From assembly GCA_026393905.1 (NCBI GenBank), contig JAPKZH010000297.1, forward strand, positions 1 through 33,264: a stretch of 33,264 bases of DNA, read 5' to 3'. Position numbers and translations under genes: made by a program. Within the stretch, counting starts at the first letter, position 1, and each line of letters starts with the position of its first letter. The notes beneath the pieces were generated by a model. The model saw only the letters and a program-made list of their open reading frames with translations. It was not told where the DNA came from and ran no database searches. This DNA is from Candidatus Aminicenantota bacterium. Lineage in GTDB: Bacteria > Acidobacteriota > Aminicenantia > Aminicenantales > UBA4085. Below, piece after piece: positions 17,191 through 23,184 of this stretch.

Positions 17191-17484
17191 GGTTCTCTTC
17201 CATTTCGTATGAAAAAAATTGTAAGGGAAACGACCCTGAAACGGCCTCGCTCCCTATCCGGGTTTTTCACGCCGTTCCCGAGCCCTCCTTTTCGGCGGCG
17301 AAGAACTCGCTTCCCGGCCTCGATCTTACGGATGTTCGCCGGGAAGCTCAGACAACTTCGCCGGCCGGCTTCTTCCGAGCCGGCTGCTCTCGAAGGAGGG
17401 CTCGAGAAGGCTAAACCCTCCATGGTCGCTTCTTCCGTCTCCGGATCATTTCCTTTTTTTACCCATGCGAAATGGAAAAGAACC
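17191..17484. mobile_element. Fold-back (MITE-like) element, copy 2, inverted relative to copy 1
   Basis: A 294-bp element with terminal inverted repeats GGTTCTCTTCCATTTCGTAT at the left and a slightly decayed complement at the right. Its reverse complement aligns along its whole length with 13494-13792, sharing for example GCGACCATGGAGGGTTTAGC and GCCGGCCGGCGAAGTTGTCT, with scattered substitutions. No transposase and no obvious target duplication. It stands upstream of the rpmH promoter, so the two copies form a large inverted repeat around the rpmH-jag cluster. Confidence 0.83.
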
Positions 17485-17503
17485 TAAGAAAATCCCTTGA
17501 TTT

Positions 17504-17595
17504 ACGGGTTTCTTTCAATTCATGGGCGGCTTAAAGCAGGGAACCCGTGACGAGCGGCTCCCCGGTGGCGAGCTATGGAGTATATTCGCCGCTCG
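17504..17595. other. Two adjacent large stem-loops beside the A+T-rich region
   Basis: Two inverted repeats lie side by side: ACGGGTT (17504-17510) with AACCCGT (17542-17548), and CGAGCGGC (17551-17558) with GCCGCTCG (17588-17595). Loops are about 30 bases. There is no gene here. The pair directly borders the A+T-rich stretch and might belong to an origin, a regulatory RNA or a decayed repeat. Confidence 0.4.
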
Positions 17596-17599
17596 CAAA

Positions 17600-17770
17600 A
17601 TGACCTAATAATGAACAGTTATTCATAAATCGTTCTATATTATTTATAATAATATATTTAAATGCTTATATATTGAAATAATGTCCATTTATTAAACATT
17701 ATTTATGGTTTAATGATTTTACTTGAATTTCTATAAATACAACATATTAAATAAATTAAAAGGTTCTCCG
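17600..17770. other. A+T-rich divergent intergenic region; candidate replication origin
   Basis: The stretch 17641-17760 is about 87% A+T by my count, far above the rest of the window. Nearly everything to the left (510-17089) is on the minus strand, while 17831-20956 is on the plus strand, as expected for leading-strand genes on both sides of an origin. rpmH, parAB and mnmEG also mark origin-proximal DNA. Against it: no perfect DnaA box (TTATNCACA) is present. The nearest is TTATTCATA (one mismatch) near 17618, with weaker TTATTTATA and TTATTTATG, and dnaA is not adjacent. The sequence may instead serve the sigma54 promoter downstream. Confidence 0.4.
17691..17714. promoter_or_regulatory. 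Inverted repeat, possible activator site for the sigma54 promoter
   Basis: ATTAAAC (17691-17697) and GTTTAAT (17708-17714) form a perfect 7-bp inverted repeat with a 10-bp spacer. It lies about 60-85 bp upstream of the -24 element, a common distance for enhancer-binding protein sites. Chance occurrence in such A+T-rich DNA is a real possibility. Confidence 0.3.
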
Positions 17771-17774
17771 ACTA

Positions 17775-17790
17775 TTGGCACCTTTCTTGC
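17775..17790 (+). promoter_or_regulatory. Sigma54 (RpoN) promoter
   Basis: TTGGCACCTTTCTTGC fits the sigma54 consensus TTGGCAC-N5-TTGC exactly, with GG at 17777-17778 and GC at 17789-17790 (the required 12-bp register). Transcription should begin near 17802, giving a leader of about 30 nt before the GTG at 17831. An enhancer-binding protein would be needed for activation. Confidence 0.8.
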
Positions 17791-17830
17791 TTTTAATGAT
17801 TACGCAATGTGCCCGAAAGGAGCGAGGAAC

Positions 17831-18397
17831 GTGAAAAAAGCATGGCTGGTCTTCGTTATTTTTATCTTCCTCTGTTCCGCTGCTCTCGCTGAATCCGATC
17901 TTATTCTTGTCCTTATCGAAACGCCTCTCCCTGCGGCTCCGGCATCGCCTCTCCAAGACCTTGACCTCATCCCGGTCCCGGCGCCGGAAGTTCAGGACCG
18001 CTCCTTCCCCGTCATTGTCTGCACCGCAAGCCCCGCCTATTCCGGCCAAAAATTCGCCCTGCCGCATATCAAGGCCTCCGACCTTGGTGATTCTATCTAC
18101 AACGCATCCCTGATCTCACTTGCCGCCCTCAACGCCGCCGATTACTTCTCCACGTTAGAGGCGCTCAAATCTCCAGGTGTTGAAGAAAAGAACCACATGC
18201 TAAAGTCTGTGATCAAGGACCGCTATGCTTTTGCTGCGGTCAAGATCGGGTCTACAGCCTTGGCTTGTTACGGCTTGAAAACGCTGTACAAGAAGAGCCG
18301 GCCTTTAGCCTGGGCCCTCTCCATCGCCTCCAACCTCGCTTGTTCTTATGTAGTCTCCAACAATTTCCGGATCATCAACAGGTGCAAAACAAGATGA
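17831..18397 (+). CDS. Exported/membrane protein of unknown function (possibly DUF5658-like)
   Basis: The ORF track starts at 17723, upstream of the sigma54 promoter's start point. I choose the GTG at 17831, which follows AGGAGCGAGGAAC and begins a signal peptide (KKAWLVFVIFIFLCSAALA). The 188-residue product then has a Pro-rich linker (about residues 30-65) and a C-terminal half with the element LNAADYFSTLEAL, an asparagine-containing ExKNHML segment, and two hydrophobic helices (YAFAAVKIGSTALACYGL and LAWALSIASNLACSYVV). This layout resembles small membrane proteins of the DUF5658 kind, but I do not recognise the family with certainty. Its stop overlaps the start of a Fis-type HTH gene (ATGA). 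Function unknown. Confidence 0.75.
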   Translation: MKKAWLVFVIFIFLCSAALAESDLILVLIETPLPAAPASPLQDLDLIPVPAPEVQDRSFPVIVCTASPAYSGQKFALPHIKASDLGDSIYNASLISLAALNAADYFSTLEALKSPGVEEKNHMLKSVIKDRYAFAAVKIGSTALACYGLKTLYKKSRPLAWALSIASNLACSYVVSNNFRIINRCKTR

Positions 18398-18615
18398 ACA
18401 TGGTCGAATATCTTCAGTCCTACCTCGAGTCGAGGAAAAATTCGCCGGCCCAAAACGAGAACGAGTTCCCCACGCTTGAAGACTTAAGGAGAGAATATAT
18501 TCGTTATCTTCTCGAGGTCACCTTTCACAACATCAGCCTGACAGCGAAAATCCTCAACGTTTCCCGAACGACGCTCTACAACGCCTTGCCTAAACCCCTC
18601 CGCCGATCTTTTTGA
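18394..18615 (+). CDS. Small Fis-type helix-turn-helix protein
   Basis: The ORF track starts at 18265, but the region before residue 44 overlaps the upstream gene. I choose the ATG at 18394, which overlaps its stop by ATGA, giving 73 residues. The C-terminal half (DLRREYIRYLLEVTFHNISL, then TAKILNVSRTTLYNAL) matches the Fis/HTH_8 domain found at the end of sigma54 activators. The N-terminal ~25 residues are polar and probably flexible. There is no AAA+ domain, so it could bind DNA and might modulate a sigma54 activator or act as a nucleoid protein, but it could not itself drive sigma54 open-complex formation. It is co-transcribed with the exported protein from a sigma54 promoter. Confidence 0.8.
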   Translation: MNMVEYLQSYLESRKNSPAQNENEFPTLEDLRREYIRYLLEVTFHNISLTAKILNVSRTTLYNALPKPLRRSF

Positions 18616-18678
18616 GACATCGCCAATTCTCCCCGACGGGAAGGAGCGAGGTCAGTCTGCCCATTTTTTTTATTTTCA

Positions 18679-18707
18679 TTGACTCCTCTCCGGGAAATTC
18701 CTATAAT
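18679..18707 (+). promoter_or_regulatory. Sigma70-type promoter of carD with almost no leader
   Basis: TTGACT (18679-18684), a 17-bp spacer and a perfect TATAAT (18702-18707). Transcription would begin about 7 bp later, near 18714, while the carD ATG is at 18716. The mRNA should therefore be leaderless or nearly so. A weak AAGGG before the ATG lies within the promoter discriminator and would not be in such a transcript. Confidence 0.75.
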
Positions 18708-18715
18708 AAGGGTTC

Positions 18716-19234
18716 ATGAATTCATTCAAGATTGGCGATAGAGTTATTTATCCCAATCAAGGCCTTGGCGTCATTGAGGATATCCAGCAAGAGGCCTACA
18801 ACGGGGAAAGCTTCAAAGTCTATCATCTGAGAATCCTCGCCAATAACACCCTGGTCCTCGTCCCCTCCACCTCCACCGACGAGATCGGAATCAGGAAACT
18901 CATCTCCAAGCTGTCCGTGAAGGAAATCTTCGACGTCATGAAAAACGGCGATGTCGAAGTGACCATGAACTGGAAAGGCCGTTACAAGGAACATGTCAAC
19001 TTGATGAAATCGGGGACGATCCTGGACATGGTGGCCGTCTTGAAAAGCCTGTTCTACCTCAGCCTGATCAAGCCTCTTTCCTTCCGAGAGAAAAAGATGA
19101 TGGAAAAGGCAAAGGAGCTGGTGGTCACCGAGATCTCGGTTGCCTCCTGCCTTCCCTCTGACCAGATCGAGCGGAAGATTTTTCACACGCTCTCCCACTG
19201 TTTTAAAGACGTCAAGGCCGACCTGGATATCTGA
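18716..19234 (+). CDS. carD: CarD-family RNA polymerase-binding transcription regulator
   Basis: A 172-residue protein with the N-terminal CarD/TRCF RNA-polymerase-interacting Tudor-like domain (FKIGDRVIYPNQGLGVIEDI, then YHLRILANNTLVLVPS) and the helical C-terminal DNA-binding domain (about residues 60-165; LSFREKKMMEKAKELVVTEIS). CarD binds the beta subunit and stabilises open complexes, especially at rRNA promoters, in the species where it was studied. It is the first gene of a carD-CNNM-smpB run, and its start codon sits at the predicted transcription start. Its closeness to the candidate origin would give high gene dosage during fast growth. Confidence 0.95.
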   Translation: MNSFKIGDRVIYPNQGLGVIEDIQQEAYNGESFKVYHLRILANNTLVLVPSTSTDEIGIRKLISKLSVKEIFDVMKNGDVEVTMNWKGRYKEHVNLMKSGTILDMVAVLKSLFYLSLIKPLSFREKKMMEKAKELVVTEISVASCLPSDQIERKIFHTLSHCFKDVKADLDI

Positions 19235-19245
19235 CCTCTGCCATC

Positions 19246-20499
19246 ATGCGTTTACCGGCTCTTCTTCTGTTCTTGTTCTTTGTCATCCTCAGCGCCTTTT
19301 TTTCCTCCTCGGAGACAGCCTTCATCAGCTCGAACCCCTACACGCTGGAATACCTGGAGAAGAAGGGTTCGTTAAAGGCCGGGGCCGTCCGAAAAATCCT
19401 GGCCCGGATCGATCATCTCCTGACGACCATTCTCATCGGCAATACTCTGGTCAACGTGGCCGCCGCCTCTGTGGCGACTTATATTTTTGTCTCCCTCATC
19501 CCCAATCAAAAACAGGCCGTCCTGCTGGCCACCGTCGCCACGACGCTGCTGCTTCTGATCTTCTCCGAGATCAACCCCAAGATCTATGCCGCTTATCATC
19601 CCTTGAAGCTTTCTTTTCTCTTTATCCATCCGCTCAAGATTTTCCTCGTCCTCTTTTATCCCTTCGTGAAAGCCTTCACCTTCCTGTCCAGCCTGATTTT
19701 TCGGTCCTCGCGCGAAGAGCGGCCGGGCATTTCGCGGGCGATGACGGAGGACGAAACAAAGGTGCTCTTGACCAAGGGCATCAAAGGCATGTCGGCCTTC
19801 CGCAAAAAAATGATCGAGGAAATCATGGACCTCGCCTCACGCCCGGTGAAAGAGATCATGACGCCGCGGCCTCAGGTCAAGGCCATCGAGATCGGTGCAT
19901 CGAAACAACAGATTCTGGAGATCATCCAGATCGAGGGATTTTCCCGGTTCCCGGTCTATCGCGGGCGCTTCGACCATATCGAAGGCCTGATTCACGCCAA
20001 GGACATTATTCCCTATCTTATTGATAATAAAGACATTGATTTGGCTAAGTTCCTGCGCAAACCGCTCTTCGTCCCGGAATCTGCCTCCGTGGAAAGAGTC
20101 CTTCTCCAAATGAAGGAGAGCGCGGTGCACCTGGCCTTTGTCGTGGATGAGTTCGGCAGTATGGAAGGGATCGTCACCTTCGAAGATATCATCGAAGAAA
20201 TTGTCGGCGACATCCAGGATGAGCACGACGACAAAGAAGAAGCCTGGTACCAGGCCGTCGCCGATCATGTCTTCATCATCAAGGGATCGGCCGCCATCAA
20301 GGCCATCAATGAAAAGCTGCCCTTGAAGCTGCCGGAGCTTAGGGAGTACACGACCCTGGCCGGATTCTTCTTATACGAGTTCGGCCGGATTCCCCACGAG
20401 AAAGAGGCCCTCGATTATGAAGGCCATCGATTCATCGTCGAGAAGATGAATAAAAGGCATATCAGCCTGATCCGGGTCGTCTCCAAGCCGGAGGCGTGA
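19246..20499 (+). CDS. CNNM/CBS-pair transporter of the CorC/HlyC (TlyC-like) family
   Basis: A 417-residue inner-membrane protein. The N-terminal DUF21/CNNM domain (about residues 1-190) begins with LLLFLFFVILSAFFSSSETAF and has three to four membrane helices. A CBS pair follows from PVKEIMTPRPQVKAIE to DEFGSMEGIVTFEDIIEEIVGDIQDE, and a C-terminal CorC/HlyC domain ends the protein (from about residue 335). Family members export or exchange divalent cations such as magnesium; the haemolysin name is historical. It lies 11 bp after carD and 4 bp before smpB, so the three are probably co-transcribed. The actual ion is not visible from the sequence. Confidence 0.92.
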   Translation: MRLPALLLFLFFVILSAFFSSSETAFISSNPYTLEYLEKKGSLKAGAVRKILARIDHLLTTILIGNTLVNVAAASVATYIFVSLIPNQKQAVLLATVATTLLLLIFSEINPKIYAAYHPLKLSFLFIHPLKIFLVLFYPFVKAFTFLSSLIFRSSREERPGISRAMTEDETKVLLTKGIKGMSAFRKKMIEEIMDLASRPVKEIMTPRPQVKAIEIGASKQQILEIIQIEGFSRFPVYRGRFDHIEGLIHAKDIIPYLIDNKDIDLAKFLRKPLFVPESASVERVLLQMKESAVHLAFVVDEFGSMEGIVTFEDIIEEIVGDIQDEHDDKEEAWYQAVADHVFIIKGSAAIKAINEKLPLKLPELREYTTLAGFFLYEFGRIPHEKEALDYEGHRFIVEKMNKRHISLIRVVSKPEA

Positions 20500-20503
20500 T
20501 GCC

Positions 20504-20956
20504 ATGAAAAGCATTTCCGTCAACAAGAAAGCCTTCTTCAACTACGAAATCTTCGAGAGCCTGGAAGCGGGCATCGCCCTGCAGGGCAGCGAAGTGAAAT
20601 CCATCAAAGAGGGCCGGATCAGCCTGAAAGACAGCTACGCCGAGATCAAGAACGGCGAAGTCCTCCTCGTCCAATGCCATATCAGCCCGTACGAGGCCGC
20701 CAACCGGTTCAACCACGACCCGCTGCGGCCGAGAAAGCTCCTCCTCCATCGCCGGGAGATCAAGCGCCTGACCGGAAAGATCAAGGAAAAGGGCTTCACC
20801 CTGGTGCCGACAAAAGTCATGCTCAACGACAAAGGCCGGATCAAGATCGAGATTTCCCTGGCCAAAGGCAAACGTGTCTATGAAAAGAAGGACGTCATCA
20901 AGGAACGGGACAGGGACCGAGAGCTGCGGAGAGAACTAAAAAGAGCGAGGCGATAG
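20504..20956 (+). CDS. smpB: SsrA (tmRNA)-binding protein
   Basis: A 150-residue SmpB that delivers tmRNA to stalled ribosomes in trans-translation. Conserved segments: NKKAFFNYEIFESLEAGIAL, GSEVKSIKEGRISLKDSY, ISPYEAANRFNHDPLRPRKL and GRIKIEISLAKGKRVYEKK. The basic C-terminal tail (ELRRELKRARR) would follow the mRNA channel. A GGAGG ribosome site lies upstream. The last 21 bp overlap, tail to tail, the end of pdxA on the other strand. No tmRNA gene was found in the window. Confidence 0.97.
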   Translation: MKSISVNKKAFFNYEIFESLEAGIALQGSEVKSIKEGRISLKDSYAEIKNGEVLLVQCHISPYEAANRFNHDPLRPRKLLLHRREIKRLTGKIKEKGFTLVPTKVMLNDKGRIKIEISLAKGKRVYEKKDVIKERDRDRELRRELKRARR

Positions 20957-21916
20957 CTCAGCCGCCAGCCGGATGGCTTCCGCCATGCTCCGGTGGCTGG
21001 CCCGGCCTTTTCCGGCAATATCGAAGGCGGTCCCATGGTCGGGAGAGGACCGGATAAAAGGCATCCCCAGGGTCACGTTGACACCCGTCTCAAAAGCTTC
21101 GAGCTTGAAGGCGATCAGGCCTTGGTCGTGGTAGAGCGCGACGACGATCTTCTCAGGATGCCCCAGGGCGGTGCGGAAAACGACGTCCGGGGGATACGGC
21201 CCGCTGAAAGGAAGCCCCGAAGCTTTAGCCTCTTCGATGGCGGGGATGATCTCTTCGGCCTCTTCCTTGCCCAGCAACCCGTCCTCGCCGGCGTGGGGAT
21301 TAAGACCGGCCACGAGGAATTCGTAGGGACCGGGCCGGGCCGTGTCCATGCTCTGGCGGAGGGTATGGAAAAACCTCAACAGGTTCTTTTTTTTAACTTT
21401 CCGGAGCGCCTCTTTCAACGGCACATGGTGGCTGAGCAGGGCCACGGTCAGCCGCTCCGACCAGAACGTCATCATGGCCTCCGGATAGAATTGCTCAAGG
21501 TATTCCGTATGCCCCCGCCAGGAAATCCCGCCCAGCTCCCAGGACAGCTTGGAGATGGGGGCCGTCACGATGGATTGGAGCTCACCCCGCCGAGCTTCCT
21601 GGACGGCCTCCTCGAAAAAAAGAAAAGAGGCCAGCCCGTTCTCTCCGAAAGCCTTCCCTTTCTTCACCGACGTGAACGGAGCCTTCACTTCCTTTAAAGA
21701 GATCCGGACGTTCTCCCGATCTTCTTTTTCGTCGTAATGCAGGCAATTTAAAGATTTTCCGAGAGTCCTCTCCGCCTCCTCGAGGACAGAGCGATCCCCG
21801 AAAAGAACAAGCTGAGCCCGAGGGAGGGCGCTCGTATCAAGAAGGGATTTGACAACGATTTCAGGGCCGATTCCCCCCGGATCGCCGAGCGTGATCCCGA
21901 TCCGAGGCAGGCTCAT
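20936..21916 (-). CDS. pdxA: 4-hydroxythreonine-4-phosphate dehydrogenase
   Basis: NAD-dependent enzyme of the DXP-dependent pyridoxal-phosphate pathway. The 326 residues match PdxA: ITLGDPGGIGPEI at residues 8-20, TAPISKLSWELGG, GHTEYLEQ (metal His), LLSHHVPLKEAL (metal His), AGLNPHAGEDGLLG and YHDQGLIAFK (metal His). A homologous enzyme acting on other 4-phosphohydroxy acids (PdxA2 type) is possible, but the motifs fit PdxA. Its ATG overlaps the hfq stop (ATGA), and the gene ends inside smpB in convergent orientation. Confidence 0.95.
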   Translation of the reverse strand: MSLPRIGITLGDPGGIGPEIVVKSLLDTSALPRAQLVLFGDRSVLEEAERTLGKSLNCLHYDEKEDRENVRISLKEVKAPFTSVKKGKAFGENGLASFLFFEEAVQEARRGELQSIVTAPISKLSWELGGISWRGHTEYLEQFYPEAMMTFWSERLTVALLSHHVPLKEALRKVKKKNLLRFFHTLRQSMDTARPGPYEFLVAGLNPHAGEDGLLGKEEAEEIIPAIEEAKASGLPFSGPYPPDVVFRTALGHPEKIVVALYHDQGLIAFKLEAFETGVNVTLGMPFIRSSPDHGTAFDIAGKGRASHRSMAEAIRLAAELSPRSF

Positions 21917-22323
21917 TTTTTATCGGTTTTCTCGGGTTCCTGGGAGTCCTTGTTTTCGTTGAGCTTGTACATATATTTGATATTGCTCTTGAAGACGAGC
22001 AGGTTGGCGGCTTTGTCGCGGTTGAGCTTAATGCAGTTGCGGTCGTACCATTCGATATATCCTTCGATCACCTGGCCGTCGTGGAAGACAACGGCCATCG
22101 GAGTCTTTTTGCTCATCTGCTTGAGGTAATAATAATTTTCGGCAAAGGTATCCGTCGGAGGATGGACTTTCTTCTGCGGCGGCTGTTGCTGCTGTTGCGG
22201 CTGTTGTTGCGGTTGCGGCTGTTGTTGCTGCTGTTGTTGCTGCTGCAGCTGCTTGGCCGCTTCGCTCGCTTTCATTTTGTCTTTAATCTCCGTGAAATTG
22301 GGCCGGATAAGTTTTCTATTCAT
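21913..22323 (-). CDS. hfq: Hfq-like RNA chaperone with polyglutamine N-terminal extension
   Basis: A 136-residue protein in three parts. Residues 1-25 are basic/polar (MNRKLIRPNFTEIKDKMK). Residues 26-50 are almost pure Gln and Pro. Residues 60-121 form an Sm-like Hfq core, with Sm1 around PMAVVFHDGQVIEGYIEWYD and Sm2 around LVFKSNIKYMYKL, where classical Hfq has the YKH motif. The acidic/basic tail (NKDSQEPEKTDKK) is probably disordered. Hfq hexamers pair small RNAs with mRNAs; loss of KH suggests an altered proximal RNA-binding face. GGGAG precedes the ATG, and a sigma70 promoter lies 50 nt upstream. pdxA is coupled downstream. The Hfq call rests on the Sm core only. Confidence 0.82.
   Translation of the reverse strand: MNRKLIRPNFTEIKDKMKASEAAKQLQQQQQQQQQPQPQQQPQQQQQPPQKKVHPPTDTFAENYYYLKQMSKKTPMAVVFHDGQVIEGYIEWYDRNCIKLNRDKAANLLVFKSNIKYMYKLNENKDSQEPEKTDKK
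22180..22252 (-). repeat. CAG/CAA triplet tract encoding the Hfq polyglutamine linker
   Basis: On the minus strand this stretch consists almost wholly of CAG and CAA codons with a few CCG/CCA interruptions. The mixture of CAG and CAA lowers the slippage risk compared with a pure repeat, but length variation between strains is likely. It separates the N-terminal basic segment from the Sm core. Confidence 0.85.
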
Positions 22324-22379
22324 GGAATTTCTCCCGATCTTAGATTGGACCTTTGATTTGCTCTAATCCAGTTGAGAAT

Positions 22380-22408
22380 ATCATACCACCGTTTTTTTTA
22401 AACTTCAA
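22380..22408 (-). promoter_or_regulatory. Sigma70-type promoter of hfq-pdxA
   Basis: On the minus strand TTGAAG (22408-22403), a 17-bp spacer containing an A8 run, and TATGAT (22385-22380). The predicted start near 22373 leaves a ~50-nt leader containing the GGGAG ribosome site of hfq. Confidence 0.6.
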
Positions 22409-22442
22409 GCATAAAAACGGGGAGACCGAGACGCCTGGCCAA

Positions 22443-23105
22443 TTACTTTGAAAGGAAGGGCTGAAGCTCGTCGAACCAATGGCGGGCAAGGTATCTGTAT
22501 CCCTCAAGCGAAGGATGGACGCCGGGGAGCAATCCCGGCTCTTTGAGAAAAAGCGTATAATGATCGACCAGCGGAATCCGTTCTTCCTGGCTGATGGATT
22601 TGAGGGCGGGATTGATCTCGGCGTCGACTCTCGCCACGGACTCCGGCGTGAAAGGGAAAGGCGTCCCTTCGGGAACAGGAGGAATCGTGGCCAGGAGGAT
22701 GACCGGAGTCTTCCCGGACCGGCTCTTGAAGCCCCGGAAGATCTCGATGATTCTTTTCATGTTGGACTTAAAAACAGGCGTCGGCGTTGAGTCGATGTCG
22801 GCCCGGACGTCGTTCGTGCCCAGTTCGAGCAGGATAAAATCCGGGCCTTCGGCTTCGAGCCGCGCTCCATTTTTTTCAAGGAAGCTCAAATACTCGCCCG
22901 ACGTATGGCCGTTCCGGCCGTAGTTGAGGACCCTGGCTTTCCTGCCTTCGCTGTTGAATATTCTTTGAAGAAAATGAGGGTAGGCTTCGGCGGTGATGCT
23001 GTCGCCCGCGCACAAAACGATGATCCCCTTCGGAGACGTCGAGCAGAACGAGATAAAAAAGGGCATCATCAACAGGACGGAATGTTTGCCCAGTCGGAGC
23101 TGCAT
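22443..23105 (-). CDS. SGNH/GDSL-family hydrolase, probably exported
   Basis: A 220-residue serine hydrolase. Block I is AGDSITAEAY with the nucleophile Ser (near residue 37), block II is the Gly in NYGRNGHTSGEYL, block III is LGTNDVRAD with the oxyanion Asn, and block V is GVHPSLEGY with the catalytic His and nearby acid. The N-terminus is basic then hydrophobic (VLLMMPFFISFCSTS), a likely signal peptide; the Cys could be a lipoprotein site, but the preceding Phe is unusual for a lipobox. The substrate is unknown; envelope acyl esters or lysophospholipids are typical. It stands alone, diverging from the metal-efflux operon, and its ATG coincides with the predicted transcription start. Confidence 0.9.
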   Translation of the reverse strand: MQLRLGKHSVLLMMPFFISFCSTSPKGIIVLCAGDSITAEAYPHFLQRIFNSEGRKARVLNYGRNGHTSGEYLSFLEKNGARLEAEGPDFILLELGTNDVRADIDSTPTPVFKSNMKRIIEIFRGFKSRSGKTPVILLATIPPVPEGTPFPFTPESVARVDAEINPALKSISQEERIPLVDHYTLFLKEPGLLPGVHPSLEGYRYLARHWFDELQPFLSK

Positions 23106-23111
23106 GAGAGT

Positions 23112-23140
23112 ATTATATTGACAAATCCGGATCAGGACAA
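23112..23140 (-). promoter_or_regulatory. Promoter of the SGNH hydrolase gene, face-to-face with the efflux promoter
   Basis: On the minus strand TTGTCC (23140-23135) and, after 17 bp, a perfect TATAAT (23117-23112). The predicted start falls on the A of the ATG at 23105, implying a leaderless mRNA; there is no ribosome site before this ATG. The elements interleave with those of the opposite promoter at 23118-23146. Confidence 0.6.
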
Positions 23141-23146
23141 TACAAT
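23118..23146 (+). promoter_or_regulatory. Sigma70-type promoter of the heavy-metal efflux operon
   Basis: TTGACA (23118-23123), a 17-bp spacer and TACAAT (23141-23146), predicting a start near 23153 and a 32-nt leader to the small gene at 23185. The 17-bp spacing argues against a MerR/CueR-type operator, which normally has 19-20 bp. Control by another repressor, or mutual exclusion with the divergent promoter, is possible. Confidence 0.7.
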
Positions 23147-23184
23147 ATATCTGTTACTAATTCATTGAAAAATAAGTAGTTATC

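Noticed and set aside
17723-17830. Upstream start of the exported-protein ORF
   Set aside because: It would begin before the sigma54 transcription start and place the signal peptide internally.
18616-18671. Possible intrinsic terminator with a T8 run after the Fis-type gene
   Set aside because: The T-run at 18664-18671 is not directly preceded by a convincing stem; only a weak CTCC/GGAG pairing is seen further upstream.
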